From: an uncultured Muribaculaceae bacterium
GTDB lineage: Bacteria; Bacteroidota; Bacteroidia; Bacteroidales; Muribaculaceae
NCBI GenBank assembly: GCA_949742535.1
Contig: CATJQX010000102.1
Location: 1-36,389 of the forward strand
Length of the DNA: 36,389 nt
Direction of reading: 5' to 3'
The notes under the pieces are model-generated. The model did no database searches, had not been told where the DNA came from, and saw only the letters and a list, made by a program, of their open reading frames with translations. Below, piece by piece: positions 9,255-19,100 of the stretch; positions within the stretch are counted from its first letter, which is position 1; each line of letters begins with the position of its first letter. The translations under genes and the position numbers were made by a program.

Positions 9255-9285
9255 CAAATATAAGAAACAAAATTGACAACTTCAA
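9255..9285 (-). promoter_or_regulatory. Bacteroidetes-type promoter for the C10 peptidase
   Basis: Minus strand TTG (9285-9283), N20, TATATTTG (9262-9255), 31 bp upstream of the ATG. Confidence 0.65.
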
Positions 9286-9423
9286 CAGGCAATTCTTTTT
9301 TTAAATTATTTAACATCAATCTATGCTAAAAACGACAATATCCTTTTTCCGATATTCTCCTTTTAGCATCGACACTACGGGTTTCCCTCAAGCCGCCGGA
9401 GGTGGCGTGAAAAACATATGCAA

Positions 9424-9461
9424 CGCATCCCGAAAGCCTTTTGACAGGCTTTCGGGATGCG
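9424..9461 (-). terminator. hairpin terminator downstream of gadC
   Basis: CGCATCCCGAAAGCCT (9424-9439) / AGGCTTTCGGGATGCG (9446-9461), perfect 16-bp stem, 6-nt loop, about 60 bp past the gadC stop. Confidence 0.75.
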
Positions 9462-9519
9462 GTATGTGTCATGATTGCCTCTTATTTATTCTGATACGGA
9501 ATGAGGCGCATGAGGTCAA

Positions 9520-11106
9520 TCAGTTTGTCTTGGTGTCTGTGCCAGACGGCTCGGCGGCAGGAATCCTGGCAGCCTCCTTAGCCTCATAGGCTTCTTCGGC
9601 AGCCTTGAGAAGTGCCTGCGACTGCGGGTCTTTCTGCCAGTGGAAAGGTACGAAATCGCTCTTGGGATCTACCCATGACGGTTTGCGGAAAGCCAGAATT
9701 ACAAACGGAAGTATCACGAAGAGAGCCACCCCGCCGAAAAGCACTGCAAACCATACCGTTTTCGATCCCATCGCGATCTGGTCAGGCGGGAAGAAACTCA
9801 GAACGAAAGCGAGCAACGAACCGAGGAACCCCACACCTGCCACAATCCACAGAAGCAGATTGCCTTTTGAGCCGATACGGAAAGGACGTTTGGCGTCCTT
9901 CATCGAATAACGCAGATAGATGACGGCAGCAAACATCAGCAGATACGCTATAAGGTAAAGTACCACTGTAAGTTGCGACAGAATCTGGTAGAAACTCTCC
10001 ACAGAGGGCATCACCACGAACAGGAGCGAGAGCAGAGTTACCGCACCACCCTGAATGAGAAGTATATTCTTCTGCACGCCAGATTTGTTGGTCTTCTGGA
10101 AGAAAGGAGGCAGATAGCCCGCCTGTCCTACGGCAAAGACACCTTTAGATGGTCCGGCAACCCAAGTAAGCACACCGGCGAGCACACCGAATGCAAGCGC
10201 GATAGCTATTACAGGCGTGAACCAGTTCATGTGGAAGGTGCTGAAATAATTGTCGAATCCCACCAGAAGGCTCTGCACAAGGTTGATATCCTTGGCCGGA
10301 ATAATAACACCGAGGGCATAGGTGCCGAGCACGAAGATGAGCACCGTCACGAGCGCTCCCCCGAACACAGCCTTCGGGTAGTTAACCGTAGGATTTTTGA
10401 TATCGCGCACATGCACGCCCGACATTTCCATACCTGCATAGAAGAGGAATATCGAAGCCGCAAGCACAACGTTGTCAAAATTGGTCAGATCGGGGAAAAA
10501 GTCGCCGTGAAAGTTCATCTGCGAATGTCCTCCTGATGCGAGATAGACGACTCCGCATACCACAAGCAGTGCGGCGGGAATGATAGTGCCGACCATACCG
10601 CCGACCTTTGAAATCTTGCCTACCCATCCCAGTCCTTTCATGGAAATGAGTGTGGCGAGCCAGTAGATGGCAAGCACCACGGCAATTGTATAGAATTTGT
10701 TAGCAGCCAGATGCGAGTCGGCCACATGATCCATGCCAATGAATGCGAGCGACACGGCGCCGAAAGTAAGCACAGTGGGGAACCATATGGTACTTTCCAC
10801 CCACTGGAGCCATATGCCGAGGAAACCGAGCTTACTGCCGAAAGCCTCCCCGATCCAACGGAACATACCGCCTTGCTGATAAGGGAAAAGCGACGCCAGC
10901 TCGGCAGCCACAAGCGATACAGGGATCAGGAACACGAGTGCCGCAAACAGATAGTAAAACGCCGAACTCATGCCGTAGACAGCCTCGGCCGGTAGCCCTC
11001 GCAGTGAAACGACGGCCACGATGTTCATTATCATAAGGGTACCCACACCCAACTTGGCAGCCGACTTTACAGTAGCCGCGGTGGAGGAGTTTGATTTTGT
11101 AGCCAT
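9520..11106 (-). CDS. gadC: glutamate:GABA antiporter (APC family)
   Basis: 528 aa, about 12 TM; GadC-like VAELASLFPYQQGGMFRWIGEAFGSKLGFLGIWLQWVESTIWFPTVLTF; adjacent to glsA and gadB. Confidence 0.92.
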   Translation of the reverse strand: MATKSNSSTAATVKSAAKLGVGTLMIMNIVAVVSLRGLPAEAVYGMSSAFYYLFAALVFLIPVSLVAAELASLFPYQQGGMFRWIGEAFGSKLGFLGIWLQWVESTIWFPTVLTFGAVSLAFIGMDHVADSHLAANKFYTIAVVLAIYWLATLISMKGLGWVGKISKVGGMVGTIIPAALLVVCGVVYLASGGHSQMNFHGDFFPDLTNFDNVVLAASIFLFYAGMEMSGVHVRDIKNPTVNYPKAVFGGALVTVLIFVLGTYALGVIIPAKDINLVQSLLVGFDNYFSTFHMNWFTPVIAIALAFGVLAGVLTWVAGPSKGVFAVGQAGYLPPFFQKTNKSGVQKNILLIQGGAVTLLSLLFVVMPSVESFYQILSQLTVVLYLIAYLLMFAAVIYLRYSMKDAKRPFRIGSKGNLLLWIVAGVGFLGSLLAFVLSFFPPDQIAMGSKTVWFAVLFGGVALFVILPFVILAFRKPSWVDPKSDFVPFHWQKDPQSQALLKAAEEAYEAKEAARIPAAEPSGTDTKTN

Positions 11107-11145
11107 AAGAAAAGTTTTTAATTGTTTGTTATTCCATATTCTCCC

Positions 11146-11194
11146 ATAAGTAAGTCGTGAAAATTATGCGTAGTGATTTTCATGACTTGCTTAT
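11146..11194. promoter_or_regulatory. intercistronic hairpin between glsA and gadC
   Basis: ATAAGTAAGTCGTGAAAAT (11146-11164) versus ATTTTCATGACTTGCTTAT (11176-11194): 17 of 19 Watson-Crick pairs; abuts the glsA stop codon. Confidence 0.6.
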
Positions 11195-12159
11195 CATCCG
11201 GCAATGGTCACGCGGTCACCATTCATGACACCCAGTCCCAGAATACTCATAAATTCCTTCACTGCAGCCTGCGCCTTTACCGAATTGCCCGCCTCATCCA
11301 ACGGAGGCGCGAAAGCGGCGATCCCCAGCACACCGGGGAGCACACCGAGCACACCGCCTCCCACGCCGCTTTTTGCGGGTACACCGGATGTATAGAGCCA
11401 GTCGCCGGAATGCTGGTAGAATCCGACAGTAGCTATCAGAGTGGTGATTTTCGGAGCTATCTCCTGATCAAAGACCCTTTTGCGTGTCACCGGATTCACA
11501 CCTCCGGAAGCTATGGTAGCCGCCATTACGGCAAGCTGGCTTGAAGTGATGCCGAGCGAGCACTGACGGGTGTACAGGTCAAGGCTCATATCCGGATCGT
11601 CATATATGCGGTTGTAGTTTTTCAACAGCCATGTGATGGCACGGTTGTTGAAATTGGTATCGCTCTCGCTTTTATAAAGCTCGTCGATAAGCTCCGGGGC
11701 TGATCCGCACAATTCGGTGATATTGTCGGTGATAGCCTTCCATTTGGCATCAGAGTCACCTTTTGGATCTATCATCGAACAGGCCGATATGGCTCCCGCA
11801 TTAACAAGCGGTGTCGACGGATGGTCGTTTTCGAGCAGTATGGCAAAAATGGAGTTGAACGGAAGGCCGGTGGCGTCGGCGCCAATATCATTGAGCACAC
11901 CTGCGGGGGTATGCTGACGCATGGCCAGAATGGCAGTGGGAACCTTGGAGACCGACTCTATACCGAATTTGTATTCCGTATCGCCGAAATTGAACCCGGT
12001 GCCGTCGGGAAGCATCACGCTCAGGCCAAAGAGAGCCGGGTCGATGTTTGCCAGATAAGGTATATAGTTCGCATTGGCGCCTCCTGTAATTTTCGAGGCA
12101 TGGCTGTAGGCCTGCGATGCGGCATCCTGTATCTGTTGTCTTGTAAGTGTAATATCCAT
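11194..12159 (-). CDS. glsA: glutaminase A
   Basis: Beta-lactamase-like glutaminase: YIPYLANIDPALFGLSV, FGIESVSKVPTAILAM, NAGAISACSMI, SGVPAKSGVGGGVLGVLPG. Likely start MDITLTRQQ at 12159 (track ORF extends to 12249). Confidence 0.93.
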   Translation of the reverse strand: MDITLTRQQIQDAASQAYSHASKITGGANANYIPYLANIDPALFGLSVMLPDGTGFNFGDTEYKFGIESVSKVPTAILAMRQHTPAGVLNDIGADATGLPFNSIFAILLENDHPSTPLVNAGAISACSMIDPKGDSDAKWKAITDNITELCGSAPELIDELYKSESDTNFNNRAITWLLKNYNRIYDDPDMSLDLYTRQCSLGITSSQLAVMAATIASGGVNPVTRKRVFDQEIAPKITTLIATVGFYQHSGDWLYTSGVPAKSGVGGGVLGVLPGVLGIAAFAPPLDEAGNSVKAQAAVKEFMSILGLGVMNGDRVTIAG

Positions 12160-12210
12160 AATAGATCTGAAGAGAAGATAGTTGATACGTTTCAGAGTGT
12201 GTTTAAAACG

Positions 12211-12260
12211 GATGCCGGCCGGCGGGCGTCCGTTGTTATCGGTGGCCACCGGCCGGCATC
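12211..12260. promoter_or_regulatory. intercistronic hairpin between gadB and glsA
   Basis: GATGCCGGCCGG (12211-12222) / CCGGCCGGCATC (12249-12260), perfect 12-bp GC-rich stem with 26-nt loop. Confidence 0.65.
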
Positions 12261-12309
12261 GCAGTTATGAAGCAGATTAAGCCTCTGCGAAGAAATGCCT
12301 TTCAGAAAG

Positions 12310-13746
12310 TTATTTACCAGTATGGTTGAATGTCTTGGCTACCAGAGGCACATTCTTTTCCATAGAGATACGTGTGGGAGTGGGATATTCCAGAGCGTTA
12401 AGCTCGTTCACTGCGAAACGTATGTCGTTGAGAAGCTGATCGGCCATATCGCGGCTGAACCCCTGCTTGCAGAGCACGCGCATCACCACGATATTCTCGA
12501 TATTGGCAGGCAGCGTGTATGCCGGTACCATCCATCCCTTCTGGGCAAGTTTGTCCTGCAGGTCGAAGAGGGTCCATTTGGCCGTTTTCTGTACATCGGG
12601 CTTCATAAGCCATGTGAAGATCGGGTTAGGCACATCCTGGGAGTAGGGCTGGAACTCAGGCATGGCGCTTACCTGCGAGTGCAGATATTTCGCTACAGAC
12701 AGGGAGTTGAACTGGATGTTCTTGTAGCCCTCGAATCCGAGACGGATAAACTGATAGTACTGGCCGAGGATCTGTGCGGCAGGACGGGAGAAGTTAAGAC
12801 CGACCTGGCTGATTTCAGCACCGAGATAGTTCACGCTGAACGACATTACGTCGGGGAGGTATTTCTTGTCCTTCCATACCACCCATCCGAGACCGGGATA
12901 TACCAGTCCGAACTTATGACCGGACGTACTGATGGAGAGCACCCATTTCAGACGGAAGTCCCATTTTACCTCTGGGAAAAGGAACGGCAGGATAAAACCG
13001 CCACTGGCTGCGTCGACATGGATAGGTATGTCGTAGCCTGTCTTGGCATTGTATGCGTCAAGAGCCTTGTCAAGAGCTTCCACATCATCGTTAAGTCCGG
13101 TCCAGGTCACACCCTGAATAGGAACGATACAGATAGTGTTCTCGTCGCACATTTTCAGCGCTTCCTCAGGATCGAGAGTGGTTTTCTCAAGTGTCAGAGG
13201 CACGGTACGCATCTCAATCTGCCAGAGCTGTGCGAATTTCTCCCACACTACCTGATATCCTGTCGAGATCACGAAATTAGGCTTGTCGAAAGGCTTGCCC
13301 TCTTTCTGGCGGCGTTCGCGCCAACGGATCCATGCTGCGATACCGCCAAGCATACAGGCTTCGGAAGAACCGATGGCGAGCGCTCCGGTTTTCCATGTGG
13401 CGGTTTCGGGAGAATTCCACAGATTGGCTATGATATTGATACACTTGCCGTTCATAACGGCGATACGGGGATATTCCGTTTCATCGATATAGTTGATGTT
13501 GATAGCCTCGTTCATCAGACGGGTGGCATATTCGTCCATATAGGTGGTGACGAAAGTTGCGAGATTTAGCCGCGGCTGTGTCTGGGCGAAAGTTTCATCC
13601 TTTACCATCTGATATGCTATCTCTGGTGTTGTGGGGCCTGCAGGAATGCGCTCTACTGGAGCAGCCTGAAGCATGGCGTCTGAACCGAAAACATCGGTTT
13701 TCGCATCGCCTTTACGGAAATTGGGGTCGAGATTCTGGTCGAGCAT
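12310..13746 (-). CDS. gadB: glutamate decarboxylase
   Basis: IGSSEACMLGG, PLP-lysine region SISTSGHKFGLVYPGLGWVVWKD, HVDAASGGFI; start probably MLDQNLDPNFRKGDAKTDVFGS at 13746 (track start 13773). Confidence 0.95.
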   Translation of the reverse strand: MLDQNLDPNFRKGDAKTDVFGSDAMLQAAPVERIPAGPTTPEIAYQMVKDETFAQTQPRLNLATFVTTYMDEYATRLMNEAININYIDETEYPRIAVMNGKCINIIANLWNSPETATWKTGALAIGSSEACMLGGIAAWIRWRERRQKEGKPFDKPNFVISTGYQVVWEKFAQLWQIEMRTVPLTLEKTTLDPEEALKMCDENTICIVPIQGVTWTGLNDDVEALDKALDAYNAKTGYDIPIHVDAASGGFILPFLFPEVKWDFRLKWVLSISTSGHKFGLVYPGLGWVVWKDKKYLPDVMSFSVNYLGAEISQVGLNFSRPAAQILGQYYQFIRLGFEGYKNIQFNSLSVAKYLHSQVSAMPEFQPYSQDVPNPIFTWLMKPDVQKTAKWTLFDLQDKLAQKGWMVPAYTLPANIENIVVMRVLCKQGFSRDMADQLLNDIRFAVNELNALEYPTPTRISMEKNVPLVAKTFNHTGK

Positions 13747-13976
13747 AAAATAGAAATTTATATGTGTTATCATTTTTCAGGCAGATAACAATAAGCAGAT
13801 GCAGATTCTTTAAACCACGCCACTTATATGTCCTGTCGTCTGAAATATAACACCGCTATGTTTGAAAAAGTTGATGATCAGGTTTTAAAAACAAGGCAAA
13901 ACTTTTTTAGCGGCCCTGTAGGAACCAAAATCGCTTGCGTTATGTTAAAGTAAGGTAACCCCTATTAAATCTTATA

Positions 13977-15683
13977 ATGGAGTGGATTGAACATGTATTA
14001 CGCGACAATCCGTCGCTCGCCGTATTCCTTACTCTTGGTATCGGCTTTTTTATCGGCCAGCTTAAATACAAATCGTTCTCGCTCGGCACGGTCACCTCCG
14101 TGCTGCTCGTCGGCGTAGTGGTAGGTCAGCTTGACATACCGGTGCCCGGCCCGCTGAAGGATGTGTTTTTCCTGCTGTTCCTGTTTTCAATCGGCTACAG
14201 CGTAGGACCGCAATTTTTCCGTGCTTTGAAAGGCGACGGTCTCAAGCAGGTGCTTTTCGCCGTTGTAGTGTGTGTGCTCTGCCTCCTGTCCACCTGGGGA
14301 GTAGCCGTGTGCATGGGATATAACGTAGGTGAGGCGGTGGGACTTCTTGCCGGCGCACAGACCATGTCGGCCGTAATCGGCGTGGGCACCGACACCATCA
14401 ACTCGCTTTCGGCCTCGGCGGCCGACAAACAGCAATGGCTCGGCATGATACCTGTGTGTTATGCCGTGACATACGTGTTCGGCACGATCGGATCCGCCTA
14501 TATTCTTGCCAACCTCGGTCCCTGGCTTCTGGGAGGCATCAAGAAAGTGAAAGCCGAGACCGTGGAGCTCGAAAAGAAAATGAACTCCGGCACGGCGAAC
14601 TCCGATCCCAACTACATCAATGCCTTGCGCCCCGTGGTATTTAGAGCCTACAAAGTGACAGACAGTTTTTTCGCACAGCCGCGCAGTGTTGCCGAAGCTG
14701 AGGATTATTTCAGGCAGAAAGGGAAGCCTATACATGTGGAGCGCATGCGCGCCAACGGAAAAATAAAGGATATAATTCCCGGACAGGAACTGACCATATC
14801 TATCGGAGACGAAATTGTGCTCAGCGGCCGACGAGAATTCATTATCGGCGACGAAAGCTGGATAGGTCCGGAAGTTGTGGATGCCGAACTCGTTGATTTC
14901 ATGGCTGAAGAACTCGATATCACCGTGGCATCAAAGAAAATAGACGGCATGACAGTCGATGATCTGCGAAAACAAAAATTCATGTATGGCATATCCATCA
15001 AAGCTATAAGCCGTGGAGGAGTGAATGTCCCCGTTCTGGCACAGGTAAAGATAAGCCGGGGCGACGTGCTCTCTGTCGTAGGCCTTGAACGCGAGGTAAA
15101 CGAAGCCGCTCCACAGATCGGCTATGCCGACAGGCGCACCACAAAAACAGACCTTGTGTTCGTAGGACTTGGCATCTTCATCGGCGGCCTGATAGGATCG
15201 CTTGCCATACATATCGGCAAAGTACCCGTAAGCCTGAGCGTTAGCGGCGGAGCACTGATCGCCGGCCTCGTACTCGGATGGCTGAGATCCAAACATCCCA
15301 CCTTCGGACGCCTTCCGCGTTCTGCCGTCTGGCTGATGAACAACCTCGGGTTGAACATGTTCATCGCCGTGGTAGGCATTGCATCCGGGCCGTCGTTCGT
15401 CACCGGATTGAAAGAGGTGGGTCCGGTACTCTTCCTTATGGGAGTCATAGCCACATCAGTGCCTCTTGTCTTGGGAATGATCATCGGGCGCCGCATATTC
15501 AAGTTCCCGGCAGCCATAAATCTCGGATGCTGCGCCGGAAGCCGCACCACAACGGCATCACTCGGCGCCGTGCAGGATGCCATCGGAAGTTCCATACCGG
15601 CAATGGGCTACACGGTCACATATGCCGTAGGCAATACTCTTCTTATTCTCTGGGGCGTGGTGATAGTGCTGCTTATGGGCTGA
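13977..15683 (+). CDS. AspT/YidE-family putative transporter with TrkA-C (RCK_C) domains
   Basis: 568 aa; two membrane halves with duplicated motifs ([13 protein letters not shown] and [17 protein letters not shown]) flanking a soluble region with [13 protein letters not shown] and [12 protein letters not shown]. Confidence 0.88.
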   Translation: MEWIEHVLRDNPSLAVFLTLGIGFFIGQLKYKSFSLGTVTSVLLVGVVVGQLDIPVPGPLKDVFFLLFLFSIGYSVGPQFFRALKGDGLKQVLFAVVVCVLCLLSTWGVAVCMGYNVGEAVGLLAGAQTMSAVIGVGTDTINSLSASAADKQQWLGMIPVCYAVTYVFGTIGSAYILANLGPWLLGGIKKVKAETVELEKKMNSGTANSDPNYINALRPVVFRAYKVTDSFFAQPRSVAEAEDYFRQKGKPIHVERMRANGKIKDIIPGQELTISIGDEIVLSGRREFIIGDESWIGPEVVDAELVDFMAEELDITVASKKIDGMTVDDLRKQKFMYGISIKAISRGGVNVPVLAQVKISRGDVLSVVGLEREVNEAAPQIGYADRRTTKTDLVFVGLGIFIGGLIGSLAIHIGKVPVSLSVSGGALIAGLVLGWLRSKHPTFGRLPRSAVWLMNNLGLNMFIAVVGIASGPSFVTGLKEVGPVLFLMGVIATSVPLVLGMIIGRRIFKFPAAINLGCCAGSRTTTASLGAVQDAIGSSIPAMGYTVTYAVGNTLLILWGVVIVLLMG

Positions 15684-16055
15684 TCACCTGTAAGAGCGCA
15701 GTTTCGGCATAAAGGCATCCGCAAGATACTCCATCCTGAATGAAGATGGAGTGCCGAAAACGAAAGCCACGTCGAACCGCGGTTTAAGCTCTACCCTGCG
15801 TGATGTCAGATAGCCGTTAGCGGCACGCACGAGCCGGCTCATTTTGCGCGATGTCATTACATCCGAGAGGCGCTCCCCCTCCGTGCGGCGTGTCTTGACC
15901 TCAACGAAAATGATCCACCCCTCTTTTTCCGCGATTATGTCGATCTCCAGATGCTCCATGCGCCAGTTGCGTTCCACGATGGCATACCCCTCCCTGACGA
16001 GATACTGGCAAACAGTCTCCTCACCCCACTCTCCGAGTTTGTTATGTTCAGCCAT
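15684..16055 (-). CDS. YraN family protein (UPF0102)
   Basis: MAEHNKLGEWGEETVCQYLVREGYAIVERNWR..LEIDIIAEKEGWIIFVEVKTRR, nuclease-like E-D-ExK fold; start at 16055 preferred over 16067. Confidence 0.92.
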   Translation of the reverse strand: MAEHNKLGEWGEETVCQYLVREGYAIVERNWRMEHLEIDIIAEKEGWIIFVEVKTRRTEGERLSDVMTSRKMSRLVRAANGYLTSRRVELKPRFDVAFVFGTPSSFRMEYLADAFMPKLRSYR

Positions 16056-16070
16056 GACGCAACACACATA

Positions 16071-16123
16071 AAAAAGAAGCCACCCGCATACCGCAGACCT
16101 GCCTGCGATCCTCGGGTGGCTTT
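16071..16123 (-). terminator. rho-independent terminator of carAB
   Basis: AAGCCACCCG (16077-16086) / CGGGTGGCTT (16113-16122) with inner CGCAG/CTGCG pairing; on the minus strand followed by a T-rich tract (CTTTTTT). Confidence 0.8.
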
Positions 16124-16139
16124 CCTGTATCGGTTATTA

Positions 16140-19100
16140 TCAATATTCGTCCCAGGCCTTGATCTCAATGTCGTCGAGATCAAGCGATGTGAATGCTTTT
16201 ATAAACGAAGATGCAAGACGCGCGTTTGTAAGCAGCGGTATGTTGAGGTCTATCGCCGCACGGCGCACCTTATAGCCGTTTGACAGCTCTGTACTCGAAA
16301 GATTTTTGGGAAGGTTCACCACCATATCTATAAGTTTGTGGTGCAAGAGATCAAGAACCTGCGGATGGCAGTCACCGTCTGTTGGCCAGTAAGCCCTTAC
16401 TGCGGGAATGCCGTTCTCGGTCAGATATTTGTAAGTACCTTCCGTGGCATATATCTTCAGACCTGCCTCGTTGAGCAAATTGGCCGCCTCAAGCATGTCT
16501 GCCTTCTGGCGCGGGGTTCCGGTACTGAGCAATACCGAGCGCTTGGGCACACGGTGACCCACAGAAAGCATAGATTTCAGAACGGCCTCGTTGGTATCGT
16601 CGCCGATGCAACCTACCTCGCCGGTAGACGCCATATCCACACCGAGCACCGGATCTGCTCCCTGCAGACGGGAGAAACTGAACTGCGACGCCTTGATGCC
16701 CACATAGTCGAGATCAAACAGTGTCTTGGAGGGTTTGTCCACCTTCTGGCCGAGCATCACGCGGGTAGCCGCATCGATAAAGTTTATCTTGAGTACCTTG
16801 CTGACGAAGGGGAAACTGCGCGACGCACGCAGATTACACTCTATCACCTTGATATCGTTGTTCTTGGCAAGGAACTGGATGTTGAACGGACCCGAGATAT
16901 TCAGCGCCTTAGCGATCTGCGCCGACACCTTCTTTATGCGGCGCATCGTCTCCACATACAGTTTCTGCGGGGGGAACTGGATGGTGGCGTCGCCGGAGTG
17001 CACGCCGGCGAACTCTATGTGTTCCGAGATGGCGTAGAGCTTTATCTCACCGTCCTGCGCCACAGCATCCATCTCTATCTCCTTCGCGTTCTGGATAAAT
17101 TCGGTAACTACCACAGGGTGCTGCTTCGACACATTGGCGGCGAGTGTAAGGAAGCGGTGAAGCTCCTCCTCGTTGCTGCACACGTTCATGGCGGCGCCGG
17201 AAAGCACATAGCTCGGGCGCACGAGCACCGGATAACCCACCTCGCGGATGAAATCGTCTATGTCTGCGAAGCTCGTAAGCTCGCGCCAACGGGGCTGGTC
17301 GATGCCGAGGCGGTCAAGCATGGCCGAGAATTTGTGGCGGTCCTCGGCATTGTCGATCGAGGTGGCTGATGTGCCGAGAATGTTCACTCCCGCATCGTCA
17401 AGCCTTGTGGCAAGGTTATTGGGTATCTGACCACCTACCGACAGGATGACACCGTGGGGCGACTCAAGCTCCAGGATATCCATCACACGCTCGAATGTGA
17501 GCTCGTCGAAATACAGGCGGTCACACATATCGTAATCGGTAGAGACTGTCTCGGGGTTATAGTTGATCATTACCGAGCGCCACCCCTGCTCCTTCACGGT
17601 GAGCAGAGCGTTCACCGAGCACCAGTCGAACTCCACTGAGCTGCCGATGCGGTAGGCTCCAGATCCGAGCACCACCACCGATTTGTGGTCATGCAGGTAA
17701 TTCACATCGTTGAAACTGCCGTTGTAGGTGAGATACAGATAATTGGTCATGGCAGGATATTCCGCCGCCAGGGTGTCTATCTGCTTCACCACAGGCACTA
17801 TGCCGAGTTTCTTGCGGTAAGCGCGTACTTTGGCGTTGTCTGCGCCTGTCACATCGAGTTTCTCACCCTTTATGGCACGCGCTATCTGGAAGTCGCTGAA
17901 ACCCTGTTGTTTTGCAGTTCTCAACAGCTCCTCGGGAATCTCCTCGATCTCAGGGAACTGCTTGAGCTCCTCTTCAGTATCGATTATATGCTTGAGTTTC
18001 TGGAGGAACCACCGGTCAATCTTGGTAAGTTCATGTATGCGCTCCACCGAGTATCCCTCGTGAAGAGCCTTTGCAAGCACGAAGATGCGTTTGTCGGTAG
18101 GTTCTTTCAGGGCGCGGTCCATATCGTCGATCTTTATATCACGGTTGCCTACGAAACCGTGCATCCCCTGCCCTATCATGCGGAGACCTTTCTGGATCAC
18201 CTCCTCGAAGGTACGTCCGATGGCCATCACCTCACCCACAGATTTCATGGATGAGCCGATCTCGCGGCGCACGCCGTGGAACTTGCCGAGGTCCCAGCGG
18301 GGGATCTTGCAAACGATATAGTCGAGAGCCGGCTCGAAGAAAGCCGACGTATCTTTTGTCACAGAATTCTTCAGCTCGAACAGGCCATAGCCGAGACCGA
18401 GTTTCGCTGCAACGAAAGCCAGAGGATAGCCGGTGGCTTTGGAGGCCAGGGCCGACGAACGGCTCAGGCGCGCGTTCACCTCGATCACACGGTAATCCAT
18501 CGAATCGGGATCATAGGCATACTGCACGTTGCATTCGCCCACGATGCCTATGTGGCGGATTATCTTTATCGCCAGTTCGCGCAGATAGTGGTAATCGTCG
18601 TTGGAGAGTGTCTGCGAGGGTGCGACAACGATACTCTCGCCGGTGTGTATGCCTAGCGGGTCGAAGTTCTCCATGTTGCAGACGGTGATACAGTTGTCGT
18701 ACCGGTCTCTCACCACTTCGTATTCCACCTCTTTCCAACCCTTGAGCGATTTCTCCACAAGCACCTGCGGCGAGAACGAGAACGCCTTTTCTGTGAGCAC
18801 TTTCAGCTCCTCGGCATTGTCGCAGAAACCGCTTCCGAGACCTCCGAGGGCATATGCCGCACGCACTATCACAGGATAGCCGAGACGTTCGGCTGCCGCA
18901 AGCGCCTCGTCGATGCTCTCTACAGCCTCGCTCTTGATGGTTTTTACATCTATCTCGTCAAGTTTTTTGACGAACAGTTCACGGTCCTCAGTGTCCTTGA
19001 TGGCCTGCACCGGGGTACCGAGCACTTTTACGTCATATTTGTCAAGGACGCCGCTCTCGCAAAGCTCCACACCGCAGTTCAGCGCGGTCTGGCCGCCGAA

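Noticed and set aside
9323-9589. 88-aa plus-strand ORF between C10 and gadC
   Set aside because: Spans the 9323-9369 stem-loop and the gadC terminator and overlaps the gadC 3' end; no protein features.
12295-13569. 424-aa plus-strand ORF antisense to gadB
   Set aside because: Mirror frame of gadB, which has full decarboxylase motifs on the minus strand.
13857-13864. TATGTTTG -7-like element upstream of the AspT-like gene
   Set aside because: No -33 partner at 19-21 bp and over 100 bp from the start codon.
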